A stretch of 18,788 bases of DNA from CAZIKB01 sp964539665 (GCA_964539665.1 CAZIKB010000124.1:1-18788); one strand, 5' to 3'. Counted from the first letter of the stretch, positions 7,198 through 15,347 are shown. Notes: generated from the sequence alone by a model not told the origin. A program made the numbers and translations.

Positions 7198-8295
7198 ATG
7201 CTTATAACGCTGCTTTCAATTATTACAGCTTTTGGTATTTCACTGGTCAGCACCCCGTTAGCGAGGAAAACAGCTATTCGGTTTAGAATATTCGCTTCGC
7301 CCAATCAGCGTACGATTCATGAAAACCCGACGCCAAAATTAGGTGGACTCAGTATTTTCGCGGCCTTCGCAGTGGGCCTGCTTCTTTATGCTTATTTCAC
7401 AAAGGACCACAGTAAATTAGGAGGTCTGCTCATAGGCGGGGGACTTGTTCTGGTGGTGGGCCTTTTGGACGATATTCGGCATTTGTCCTGCTATACAAAA
7501 TTAATCGGCCAAACTGTCGCCGCAGTCATTGCCGTATTTTTTGGTTTCAACATGGAAACGATTTATCTGCCATCAGGAGTTTCTCTTGATTTAGGAATTT
7601 GGGCCGGCGCTTTGTCTGTTTTCTGGATTGTGAGTATCATCAATGCGGTCAATCTGTTAGATGGTCTCGATGGCCTGGCCTCTGGTTTCACTATTGTCGT
7701 GGCGTTGTTTGTTGTATTGGGTGCAGCGATTTTCCAGAATGTTGAAATCGCCGTTATCGCCATGATTTTGGTAGCCGCTTCCCTGGGATTTTTGAAGTAC
7801 AATTTCAAGCCGGCAAAAATATTTATGGGTGATTCGGGAAGTCTGTTCTTAGGATATACCCTGGCTTGTCTCTCACTTAAAGCATTTACCCTGCCAGCAA
7901 CCGGCTCTCACATCGCGGTTTTGATGGTGCTCTTTTTGGTACCTTTAACAGATACCTCTTTATCTATCCTGCGACGGCTCGCCAATAGCAAACATCCGTT
8001 TTCACCTGACAGGAAACATATTCACCACCGGCTTTTGGATTTAGGATTAAGCCAGACCGCGTCCGTACTTATCATTTATGCTGTCACATTTTTCTGCGGA
8101 GTCTTTAGCCTGATTTTGTTTGTTGCAAACATTCAATTAGCCATTATAATTATCTCTGGTGTTTTTCTGTTGACCTTGATAGCCCTGATCCAGGTGCGCA
8201 GCTTTGATTTTTTATCCAGAAAGGAATATTCAGAGGAGCTGAGTGAGTATTTGTTGGGAAATGCCGAAAAGCTTAAAGGGAACCGCAAAGTATAA
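7198..8295 (+). CDS. wecA: WecA/TagO-type undecaprenyl-phosphate sugar-1-phosphate transferase
   Basis: A 365-residue polytopic membrane enzyme of the MraY/WecA family. It moves an N-acetylhexosamine-1-phosphate, usually GlcNAc-1-P, from UDP onto undecaprenyl phosphate at the cytoplasmic face, starting a lipid-linked glycan. All family signatures are present. HENPTPKLGG is near residues 41-50. The Mg-binding pair D91/D92 is in GLLDDIRHL. NAVNLLDGLDGLA carries N149, N152, D155 and D158. D212 is in FMGDSGSLFLGY. The HIHH motif is at 274-277, characteristic of WecA/TagO rather than MraY. About eleven membrane helices surround these loops. Length is normal. Downstream of the AT-rich glycosyltransferase genes, the coding sequence becomes visibly richer in G and C, as if it belongs to the chromosomal backbone. 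It probably initiates the glycan built by the upstream genes, although a general cell-wall role is equally compatible. Confidence 0.92.
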   Translation: MLITLLSIITAFGISLVSTPLARKTAIRFRIFASPNQRTIHENPTPKLGGLSIFAAFAVGLLLYAYFTKDHSKLGGLLIGGGLVLVVGLLDDIRHLSCYTKLIGQTVAAVIAVFFGFNMETIYLPSGVSLDLGIWAGALSVFWIVSIINAVNLLDGLDGLASGFTIVVALFVVLGAAIFQNVEIAVIAMILVAASLGFLKYNFKPAKIFMGDSGSLFLGYTLACLSLKAFTLPATGSHIAVLMVLFLVPLTDTSLSILRRLANSKHPFSPDRKHIHHRLLDLGLSQTASVLIIYAVTFFCGVFSLILFVANIQLAIIIISGVFLLTLIALIQVRSFDFLSRKEYSEELSEYLLGNAEKLKGNRKV

Positions 8296-8320
8296 ATTAA
8301 ACAAAAGGTTGAATAAACTT

Positions 8321-8349
8321 ACTTAGCGCGCTTGCCGGTTCAAAATGAT
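8321..8349. repeat. Possible degenerate right arm of the palindrome family
   Basis: ACTTAG followed by CGCGCTTGCCGGTTCAAAATGA resembles the repeat right arm GCTTAG...TGCGCTTCGCTCCGTTCAGAATGA, with about 10 bp missing after CTTAG. It lies 26 bp after the WecA-like gene and may mark an old, decayed copy. Confidence 0.3.
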
Positions 8350-8435
8350 TTGCCTTTCTTTTTGCAACAGAAGCTATTGGGTTTTCAAATATCTGAACAG
8401 TTCCAATCATCTGCGGCATACCATTTTATTTATTA

Positions 8436-8463
8436 TTGCTTCCTAAATGAAATTTATTAGAAT
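8436..8463 (+). promoter_or_regulatory. Weak sigma70-like promoter candidate before the C25 gene
   Basis: TTGCTT (8436-8441) and TAGAAT (8458-8463) are separated by 16 bp. The second hexamer matches TATAAT at five of six positions, the first is poor. It would give a leader of about 65 nt for the gene at 8536. The 240-bp gap also holds the degenerate repeat arm at 8321 and nothing else recognisable. Confidence 0.22.
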
Positions 8464-8535
8464 AGTATTATTTATAAAATATCAGGGATGAATTTGAGAG
8501 AATTGCTTGTTATTTAAAGTGGTAAAATATCGATC

Positions 8536-11500
8536 ATGAATATGGCTCGAATTTCGAAATTAATTATAGTTTATTCTTTTATTTTTAGCAGTAGTCTCCT
8601 TTGGGGGCAGCAACCTGCGCCACAGTTGGAGACTTTTGAATTGGTGGAATTCTCACCTGGCCGCATTGTTTTTACCTTAAAACCATTTCAGATAAAAGTA
8701 AATTCTCTGCAGATTGAAAACAAAACTTACCAGGAGTTACTCATACCTGATTACGGAGTGACCAGCGAACCGGGATTCCCGCGGCTACCGACCACAGCTG
8801 CTTTGATTCCAATTCCTCGAGAAAGTGAAGTGAAGGTCATGGTTCTTGAAAGCGCTTTCGAAGAAATTGCTGACATTTCCATACCCCCGGCGCCTTATGT
8901 TCAGGAAGATTTTCAATCAGAGCAGGTTTCTTATGAATTTAAAGAGGATGCCGCTTTCTACCGAACAGACGCTTACTGGCCAATCCAACTTGCAGGATTG
9001 ACCAGCCGCGGCCATCTGCGCGGACAGCTGATTGGCAGAATTCAGGTGAATCCAGTTCAATACAATCCTGTTCAAAAGAAGATAAGGATTTACAAAAAGC
9101 TCAAAGTGCAGGTGACATTCAGGGAGCCTCTGAAAATCAATAGCAAAAATCAAACAGTTAGGCCCGACCTTTTCCGCACTCTGAGTCAGTCTCTTTTGCT
9201 CACACCTCCAGAAAGCATCACAAGCGAAAGACGCTCCTTGGATTTAAATTTAGAGCTGCAGCAGAGTGATTGGTACAATCCTCAATTCAATTATTACAAG
9301 CTTTTTGTGGACGAAGAAGGCATTTATGAGCTTACTTATGACGATCTCGTTAACGCCGGCATTCCAGTTGAATTGTTTAATTTAGATTATTTAAAGATTT
9401 TTAACCAGGGTAAACAAATACCGCTTTGGATTAAGGGTCCCCAATCGGGTGTATTTACACCGGAAAACACCGTGTACTTTTACGGCGACTGGCATCGTGG
9501 TTCCGAAAGTTATTTTGATTTTTACACAGATACTAATGTTTACTGGCTAACTGCGGATGGGGAGGTTGGGAAGCGTTACCAGGTGATGGAGAAGAATGGT
9601 TTGCCTGTAATCCCGGCTTCCTTTTATTGGGAAACTCTACATTTGGAAGAAGAGAAAATATTTCACAGCACAAATCGCACAAGCCCTGTTGATGAGGGAG
9701 AGGGCTGGATCTGGCGCTACTTTTTTGATGATGACCGAGAGACGATGAAATTTAAGGTCATGGGCTTATTTGAATCTGTTACCGAGTGTTCGTTAAAAGT
9801 GCGGTTGCACGGCACAACCAAGGACCCGGTCAATCCTGATCATCATGTAAGTTTATCCATTAATGACCAGATTGTCGGAGAGGCATTCTTTGACGAACAG
9901 GAGGAGTTTATCTGGGAGTTGTCTTTTCCTGCTCAGTTTCTGCATGAAGGTGAAAATGAAATTGAGCTGCATTTAGACCCCGATACGGGTGCGCAACTTA
10001 ATCAAATCTATTTAGATTGGCTGGAAATCATTTACCCGCGTGTTCACGCTGCCGTGCAAAGTAATCTGAAGTTTCAGGATACTAATCCAACGGGTTTGCT
10101 TACTGAATACACTTTAGTCAATTTTGAAGAGGTGGATGTCACTATTTTTGAACCTGCTCATGGTAGATTGTGGCAGCCGCATGCTGAAAAGATGTCATTT
10201 TACCGCGTAGAATCCGCTGGATTCGAAGATGGCAATTATGCGAAGATGACAGTGGATTTTGAAACCGTTTATTATAACAAAGTAGAACGAGGTCATAATC
10301 TTGTGACCATCTATCCGAAAACCGGTGAAAAAGAAATGAGACATTTCGACACCTTTCTTTCGCCAGACTCTGCCAATGCTATGGCGGATTTTATTTTTGG
10401 ATTGCCAGATTCTACGGTAGTAATAGCAGCAATCATGGATGAGGGTACCTTGAGCATGACTGAAAACGCCCACCAGGCGCTTGAGTCGCTCGGCAGCGCT
10501 TTGACTCGTGACGTTCAGGGACGCGATTCCTGGGCGCTCATTGGTTGGAAAGGCGCGACTGTGGGCTCAGTAAAAGAGGCGTTATCCAGAAGATTTGATG
10601 GACCAGCTATGGTTGCTGATACATTGCGGGGCGAGTTAGCTTTTCGTTTTAGTGCGGCCATTAAAGATACGTCATCAGCAAATAATTTTTATTATGCGAT
10701 ATCCAGACAAGGGGCGAAAAAGGTTAAAGCTATTTTGAAAGACCAGGGCAGTCATTTGCGTTCCTCACAATATGCTGCAGACTACATTATTATCACCCAT
10801 GAAAATTTCAAAGAGGAGGCTGAGCGGCTGGCAGATTATCGCAGCCAGCAAAACGGATTTCGATGCTTTGTAGTAGACGTTCAGGATATTTATGATGAGT
10901 TCAACGCCGGAGTTATGACTGCGCAGGCTATCAAAGATTTTCTCACTCATGCCTATTTCAATTGGCAAAAGCCCGCACCTTCTTTTTTGGTTTTATTTGG
11001 AGATGCGTCCTGGGATCCGAAAATGCTTTCAGACAAAGCGACCAAAATAAATTATGTACCGTCTTATGGCATTCTGGTAGCAGATAACTGGTTTGTGTCT
11101 CTGGACGGGCCAAATGATTTTCTGCCGGATATGTTCACAGGTAGAATTCCAGTTGAAACCGTGGAGCAGGCAGCCCTGGTGGTTGATAAAATTATTTCTT
11201 ACGAGAATCTGCCATTTGACGCCTGGAACAAAGAGTTTATTTTCCTGAACGGTGGGTTTGGCAGCACGGAACAAAGTATATTTTTGTCACAAGCAGAAAG
11301 ATTGATTGCCGAGCACATTGCAGCGCCGCCTTTTCATGGTAAAGCCTTTAATTTTAATAAAGATTCAGATGACCACGTTACGCAGTCATTTTGGCCGGCA
11401 GTAGCCGCTGAAATTAAACAGGGCGTTCAGTGGGTGAATTTTTTGGGTCATGCTGGCAGCACGGTATGGGACATCGATATTCGTCAGCCGGAAGATTGGC

Positions 11501-14319
11501 AGAATTCTAAGATCTTTCCTTTTATGACCGGCATGTCGTGTCATTCCGCTCGATACGCCAATCCTACTTTAAACAGTTTAGGTGAATCTTATTTTATCAA
11601 CACTATGGGTGCATCCGGATACTGGGGATCGAGTGGCTTTGGTTTCATAACGCAGGATTTCTATCTTTTAGACGGGCTGTTCAAAGCCATTGCACGGGAT
11701 ACCGTGCGGAGTGTGGGTGTTGCAACCACGTTTGCTAAATGGCATCTATGGCAGCGATTAGGCGACCAGCCGCGTAATCGCAATGTTATCGATCAATACA
11801 CCCTCCTCGGTGATCCAGCTATGAACCTGGTCATTCCAGAAAAACCTGAGTTAACTGTGCATCCTGAGGATATAGCGTTCGAAACCGATGTAATTATTTT
11901 AAGCGATTCAACTACGGCCATTTCTACCCAAGTCCAGAATTACGGTTTACTGCCCCAGGATAGTGTTGGAATACAACTTTCAGCTTTTGATGAGGAAGAC
12001 AATCTCTCCCTGATCGAGACGACCAAGGTGAAGCCGTTTGGAAACGTGGATTCTCTTTCCTTCATTTGGAATTTGCCCGTCAAGCCCGGCGCTTATCGAT
12101 TACAAGTAAATGTAGATCCTGAAAATACTATTGATGAAGAAGATGAGACGAACAATAATGCGGAAAGTACGGTTTTTGTGTTTGCTTCTGATTTGACTAT
12201 TATTAAACCTCTGGAATATGGAATTGTAAATAGCTCCTCTCCTGAGCTCGTTACAAACAGTTCAAGGACGTTGAATGAAGATTTGGTCTATTATTTTGAG
12301 ATAGATACGTCAGTGCATTTCGATAGTCCGCTGTTGCAGCAATCATCTGCGATTCCAGAAGCTAAATTAGCCACCCAATGGCAGCCTCTGCTTTCGATTC
12401 CAGCAGTGTATTACTGGCGCGCTCGCACATTTGATGGTGAAAATTTTGGATCCTGGGCTAAAGCTTCATTTACTTATTCACCTGCAAGTTCAATGCAATG
12501 GCAGCAATCTTCGCTAACTCAATTCAATAAAAATATACTAAATAAAGTCGAGTCTGTGAAGAATGGGGAAGCGAGATTAAAACAAAATATTTTCATTTTT
12601 AAGGCGGAGTCTGCTGGATTTGTGGAAGGAAGTTACGCGTATTTGTGGAGAAATGATGAGTTTTTTTATGAAAACAAACGGGGGCACAATTTAGCGGTAT
12701 TTGATGAAACTGATGGAGAATTTATCTCCAAATCAAGTTTCGATTCTTTTATTGATGCGGCAAATTCTGAAGCAATGGCGCAATATATCAATAATATACC
12801 CGATGGACGTATCGTCCTGGCTGCCATACACGATGAAGGTAGTTTTTCCATGACAGAGAACGCTTACCTGGCTGTAGAGAGCCTGGGCAGCGTGCTCACC
12901 CGTCAGGTTGGATATCGAGATTCCTGGGCCATCATCGGCAGAAAGGGCGCCGATATTGGCAGTGTGCCGGAAGTCATGAGTAAGTCCGGAGAAGGAGCCA
13001 TTACTGCGTCCGATACTGTGCATCTATTTTCGAAAATGGGAAACATGGTCTCCACCACAATCGGACCTGCTACCCAATGGAAATCGGTGCAGTTTTCCTA
13101 TGATTCAGCTCCGCCACTAAATGGTATTGAGTTCAACCTGCTTGGTAAAAACCAAACTACTGGCCAACTTGACAGTTTGAAGGCAGGCGTCACAGGTGTG
13201 GAAATACTTGACATTAGTGATATCAACGCCAAACTGTATCCGGAAATACATTTGGAGGCCGTACTTTTTTCGGAAGATGGTCTGAAATCGCCTGTGCTAG
13301 AATACTGGGCAGTTGACTTTACTCCAGCTCCTGATCTTGTTATCGGAAAAGGCTCGATCCAAATGAGCTCAGACACGGTGTCGGTTGGAGCGGATGTCGA
13401 GGTGAGTATTGATGTTGGTAACTTTGGCTTAAGTCCAGCAGACAGCTTTGCAATCCGATTATTTACCAGAGATATTCAGATAAACATTCAGGAACTCAGC
13501 CGTATCAGGATTGCTGGCTTAGCCATGGATGAAATTAAACAATATGATACAGTTCTGTCAACCAGCGGATTAGATGGTAAAGTTACTATAAACGTGGAAG
13601 TAGACGCAGATTTGGAGATAACCGAGCTTCACGAAACCAACAACGAGTTTACTTTTGACGTCTGGGTTGTTAGAGATACTACCTCCCCCAACATTCGTGT
13701 CACGTTCAACGATCGCGGAATTGGCGAAGGGGAATTTGTCTCCGCCAATCCGCAAGTGATCGTGCAAATTTGGGATGCCGGATTTGTGGCATTCGGGGAT
13801 ACGGCGCAAGTATCGGTTTTATTAGATGAACAAAAGGTGGTGTACGGGAGTGGTCCGGACCAGGCGCAATTCATTCCTCAACAAAATCCTGACGAACCGG
13901 AGTTAAAAGCTCTGGCAATCTTTCAACCTCAGCTTACAGAAGGCGAACATCAGATTGAAGTTATTGCAAAAGATGAAGCGGCAAATATGCGTTATTTTCA
14001 GGCACATTTTTTAGTCAGTTCGGATTTTTTGATAACCAATGTGATGAATTACCCCAATCCTTTTAGAAATGAAACCGAGTTTACTTACAACCTCACCCAG
14101 GATGCGGACCAGGTACGGTTAAAAATGTATACTATTTCCGGGCGGTTGATTCAAGAAATGGATTTCTTGCCAGCAGGTGTCGGTTTTAACCAGTTTCTCT
14201 GGGATGGCCGTGATCGCGACGGCGATACCTTGAGCAATGGCGTTTACCTTTATAAAATTATTGCCCGAAAAGGCGATCAACAAGTCGAAGTGGTGGAAAA
14301 GTTTGTGGTGATGCGATAA
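8536..14319 (+). CDS. Secreted gingipain/PorU-like C25 cysteine peptidase with two ILEI/FAM3-like domains and a sorting domain
   Basis: A 1927-residue multidomain exported protein. A signal peptide covers about residues 1-24. A propeptide-like region (30-195) follows, then a PorU-like segment (FNYYKLFVDEEGIYELTYDD, from about 250). The first ILEI/PANDER-like domain is about 555-697. The C25 core is about 749-1102 with the dyad H972 (FLGHAGSTVW) and C1002 (MSCHSAR), spaced as in gingipains. A CARDB-like domain (1106-1215), an Fn3-like region and a second ILEI-like domain (1353-1499) come next. A second CARDB-like domain is about 1600-1710. After an Ig-like stretch, a FlgD-like/type IX sorting domain (YPNPF near 1837, to VVMR) ends the protein. 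Gingipain-type enzymes are exported cysteine peptidases; PorU is the type IX sortase. The sorting domain suggests a surface-attached substrate, yet the N-terminal half resembles PorU, so both roles are possible. No Shine-Dalgarno; a second ATG at 8542 is an alternative. Confidence 0.85.
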   Translation: MNMARISKLIIVYSFIFSSSLLWGQQPAPQLETFELVEFSPGRIVFTLKPFQIKVNSLQIENKTYQELLIPDYGVTSEPGFPRLPTTAALIPIPRESEVKVMVLESAFEEIADISIPPAPYVQEDFQSEQVSYEFKEDAAFYRTDAYWPIQLAGLTSRGHLRGQLIGRIQVNPVQYNPVQKKIRIYKKLKVQVTFREPLKINSKNQTVRPDLFRTLSQSLLLTPPESITSERRSLDLNLELQQSDWYNPQFNYYKLFVDEEGIYELTYDDLVNAGIPVELFNLDYLKIFNQGKQIPLWIKGPQSGVFTPENTVYFYGDWHRGSESYFDFYTDTNVYWLTADGEVGKRYQVMEKNGLPVIPASFYWETLHLEEEKIFHSTNRTSPVDEGEGWIWRYFFDDDRETMKFKVMGLFESVTECSLKVRLHGTTKDPVNPDHHVSLSINDQIVGEAFFDEQEEFIWELSFPAQFLHEGENEIELHLDPDTGAQLNQIYLDWLEIIYPRVHAAVQSNLKFQDTNPTGLLTEYTLVNFEEVDVTIFEPAHGRLWQPHAEKMSFYRVESAGFEDGNYAKMTVDFETVYYNKVERGHNLVTIYPKTGEKEMRHFDTFLSPDSANAMADFIFGLPDSTVVIAAIMDEGTLSMTENAHQALESLGSALTRDVQGRDSWALIGWKGATVGSVKEALSRRFDGPAMVADTLRGELAFRFSAAIKDTSSANNFYYAISRQGAKKVKAILKDQGSHLRSSQYAADYIIITHENFKEEAERLADYRSQQNGFRCFVVDVQDIYDEFNAGVMTAQAIKDFLTHAYFNWQKPAPSFLVLFGDASWDPKMLSDKATKINYVPSYGILVADNWFVSLDGPNDFLPDMFTGRIPVETVEQAALVVDKIISYENLPFDAWNKEFIFLNGGFGSTEQSIFLSQAERLIAEHIAAPPFHGKAFNFNKDSDDHVTQSFWPAVAAEIKQGVQWVNFLGHAGSTVWDIDIRQPEDWQNSKIFPFMTGMSCHSARYANPTLNSLGESYFINTMGASGYWGSSGFGFITQDFYLLDGLFKAIARDTVRSVGVATTFAKWHLWQRLGDQPRNRNVIDQYTLLGDPAMNLVIPEKPELTVHPEDIAFETDVIILSDSTTAISTQVQNYGLLPQDSVGIQLSAFDEEDNLSLIETTKVKPFGNVDSLSFIWNLPVKPGAYRLQVNVDPENTIDEEDETNNNAESTVFVFASDLTIIKPLEYGIVNSSSPELVTNSSRTLNEDLVYYFEIDTSVHFDSPLLQQSSAIPEAKLATQWQPLLSIPAVYYWRARTFDGENFGSWAKASFTYSPASSMQWQQSSLTQFNKNILNKVESVKNGEARLKQNIFIFKAESAGFVEGSYAYLWRNDEFFYENKRGHNLAVFDETDGEFISKSSFDSFIDAANSEAMAQYINNIPDGRIVLAAIHDEGSFSMTENAYLAVESLGSVLTRQVGYRDSWAIIGRKGADIGSVPEVMSKSGEGAITASDTVHLFSKMGNMVSTTIGPATQWKSVQFSYDSAPPLNGIEFNLLGKNQTTGQLDSLKAGVTGVEILDISDINAKLYPEIHLEAVLFSEDGLKSPVLEYWAVDFTPAPDLVIGKGSIQMSSDTVSVGADVEVSIDVGNFGLSPADSFAIRLFTRDIQINIQELSRIRIAGLAMDEIKQYDTVLSTSGLDGKVTINVEVDADLEITELHETNNEFTFDVWVVRDTTSPNIRVTFNDRGIGEGEFVSANPQVIVQIWDAGFVAFGDTAQVSVLLDEQKVVYGSGPDQAQFIPQQNPDEPELKALAIFQPQLTEGEHQIEVIAKDEAANMRYFQAHFLVSSDFLITNVMNYPNPFRNETEFTYNLTQDADQVRLKMYTISGRLIQEMDFLPAGVGFNQFLWDGRDRDGDTLSNGVYLYKIIARKGDQQVEVVEKFVVMR

Positions 14320-14443
14320 TAGCGTTGATGACAATGTTTGAATTAATGGAAGTTTGAATTCAATCAGGCAGTATTGCTTCTCAGGGTGTTTCTAAGAAAT
14401 GCCAATTTGCTCCTCGATAATTAAAGTCTACTAAAAATAGATT

Positions 14444-14818
14444 TCATTTTAGAAAACGACAAATTTCTTCTAATACTGTTTTGAGAGTAACATCAGGGCT
14501 TTCAGTGACTTCACCAGATCCTATGTGTTTGTGATTAGGAAAGGTGCGAACTGTGGGATGATGTGGGGTATTATCATAACGAAAGATGAGTTTATCAGAC
14601 TTTTGATACTGGTAGGCATACGCATATTTTTTTATTATTTTTTCGCTTGTATTCAGATATTCTCTAAAATCTAAAAATGAACTGTCAATGAAATAAATTC
14701 GAACTTTGATATAACCTTCATTCTCAGTACGAGCATCTTCAGAGATTTCAAAGGACGCTATAAATGGATTGCTCTCAATATTCTGCCTTAATTGATTAAA
14801 ATACCGAATTATTTTCAA
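14444..14818 (-). CDS. tumE: TumE-family (DUF6516) toxin of a toxin-antitoxin pair
   Basis: A 124-residue protein matching the TumE toxin family. After an N-terminal strand region comes YAYAYQYQKSDKLIFRYDN, then the diagnostic TPHHPTVRTFPNHKHIG (about residues 84-100) rich in histidines, and a C-terminal amphipathic segment (LKTVLEEICRFL). The toxin mechanism of this family is not settled as far as I recall; the conserved histidines suggest catalysis or metal binding, which is inference. The start is TTG at 14818. No Met or other plausible start lies further into the conserved fold. The TTG overlaps the antitoxin stop as TTGA, and a Shine-Dalgarno lies 9 nt upstream, so translation is probably coupled and kept low. 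The gene converges with the C25 gene at a distance of 124 bp. The organism would gain module stability or stress or phage response. Confidence 0.85.
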   Translation of the reverse strand: MKIIRYFNQLRQNIESNPFIASFEISEDARTENEGYIKVRIYFIDSSFLDFREYLNTSEKIIKKYAYAYQYQKSDKLIFRYDNTPHHPTVRTFPNHKHIGSGEVTESPDVTLKTVLEEICRFLK

Positions 14819-15108
14819 ACTTTAATTTCCTTAATGACCTTCATTTGCGCATTCAGGCTTTCATAAATTTGACACTCGCCAGCCCAATCAACATAATCAT
14901 TGCGATCATCTATTCGTCCATTTTGATAATCCTTAAAAAACTGTTTGGAGGACATGTTGTATTTCTTTTCAAATTTACTGAGGTTTTTCAACGTTTTTTC
15001 TAATCCCATCTTTAATAGCTCTTGCTCTCTTTGCAGAGCATTTTTAATAAGCTTAGAGGCAGTTTGTTTTATTGAGCGATTGGTAGAATGAATAGTTAAT
15101 GTTGTCAT
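14815..15108 (-). CDS. Antitoxin partner of the TumE-like toxin
   Basis: A 97-residue protein immediately upstream of, and overlapping, the toxin gene. It begins with a short segment MTTLTIHSTNRSIKQTASKL. An extended charged helix (IKNALQREQELLKMGLEKTLKNLSKFEKKY, about 21-50) follows. The C-terminal motif NMSSKQFFKDYQNGRIDDRNDYVDWAGECQIYESL is typical of antitoxins paired with DUF6516 toxins. No helix-turn-helix is evident, unlike TumA of the founding pair. DNA binding, if any, would lie in the N-terminal strand, as in ribbon-helix-helix antitoxins. The start is the ATG at 15108 with GAGGAG 3 nt before it. The longer frame beginning at 15180 would add 24 residues that read through the candidate promoter. 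It should neutralise the toxin by direct binding and may autoregulate the pair. Confidence 0.8.
   Translation of the reverse strand: MTTLTIHSTNRSIKQTASKLIKNALQREQELLKMGLEKTLKNLSKFEKKYNMSSKQFFKDYQNGRIDDRNDYVDWAGECQIYESLNAQMKVIKEIKV
14828..14832 (-). promoter_or_regulatory. Shine-Dalgarno of the TTG-start toxin
   Basis: On the minus strand AAGGA ends 9 nt before the TTG at 14818, inside the antitoxin's last codons. It supports initiation at a TTG although no ATG is available. Confidence 0.6.
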
Positions 15109-15111
15109 GCT

Positions 15112-15117
15112 CTCCTC
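15112..15117 (-). promoter_or_regulatory. Ribosome binding site deciding the antitoxin start
   Basis: GAGGAG on the minus strand lies 3 nt before the ATG at 15108. The spacing is short, but no comparable site stands before the upstream alternative start at 15180. Confidence 0.55.
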
Positions 15118-15133
15118 ATCATTTCCTAAATAC

Positions 15134-15159
15134 TGTATCAATATCTTATGAAAGATACA
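15134..15159. promoter_or_regulatory. Overlapping dyads, candidate toxin-antitoxin operator
   Basis: TGTATC (15134-15139) and GATACA (15154-15159) form one dyad. TATCTT (15142-15147) and AAGATA (15152-15157) form a second. Both cover the candidate -10 hexamer, 26-51 bp upstream of the antitoxin start. That is the place expected for autoregulation of a toxin-antitoxin operon. Function is inference. Confidence 0.4.
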
Positions 15160-15180
15160 AAAAATAACATTTTGAATCAA
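15152..15180 (-). promoter_or_regulatory. Candidate promoter of the toxin-antitoxin operon
   Basis: On the minus strand TTGATT (15180-15175) is followed after 17 bp by TATCTT (15157-15152). Each matches the sigma70 consensus at four of six positions with ideal spacing. Transcription would start near 15145, leaving a leader of about 37 nt before the ATG at 15108. Confidence 0.4.
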
Positions 15181-15253
15181 CTTTAATGTATATCTATTTA
15201 GTGACAGATTGGATCAGTCACGGAAAGAAAGTGTGTAAGGTCGATTTCGATAT

Positions 15254-15282
15254 TCATCGGACAACCTGTAGTCATCCGATGA
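15254..15282. repeat. Eight-bp inverted repeat
   Basis: TCATCGGA (15254-15261) and TCCGATGA (15275-15282) form a perfect 8-bp stem around a 13-nt loop. No T-tract follows on either strand, so it is not a standard terminator. It may be part of a small dispersed repeat or a structured leader. Confidence 0.4.
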
Positions 15283-15347
15283 GTGTTCACTAATGCCGAA
15301 GTTAAAATTATCAGGGGTAGGGAGCTATACGGTTATAATGAAATAAG

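Noticed and set aside
12666..13874. Several minus-strand frames of 60-96 codons inside the C25 gene
   Set aside because: They are shadows of a strongly coding plus-strand gene with recognisable domains throughout.
14338..14363. TTGAATT/AATTCAA hairpin between the converging C25 and toxin genes
   Set aside because: Seven A/T-rich pairs with a 12-nt loop and no T-tract; too weak to call a terminator.
15109..15180. N-terminal extension of the antitoxin to 15180
   Set aside because: The extra 24 residues cover the candidate promoter and dyads, and the ATG at 15108 has a GAGGAG site.
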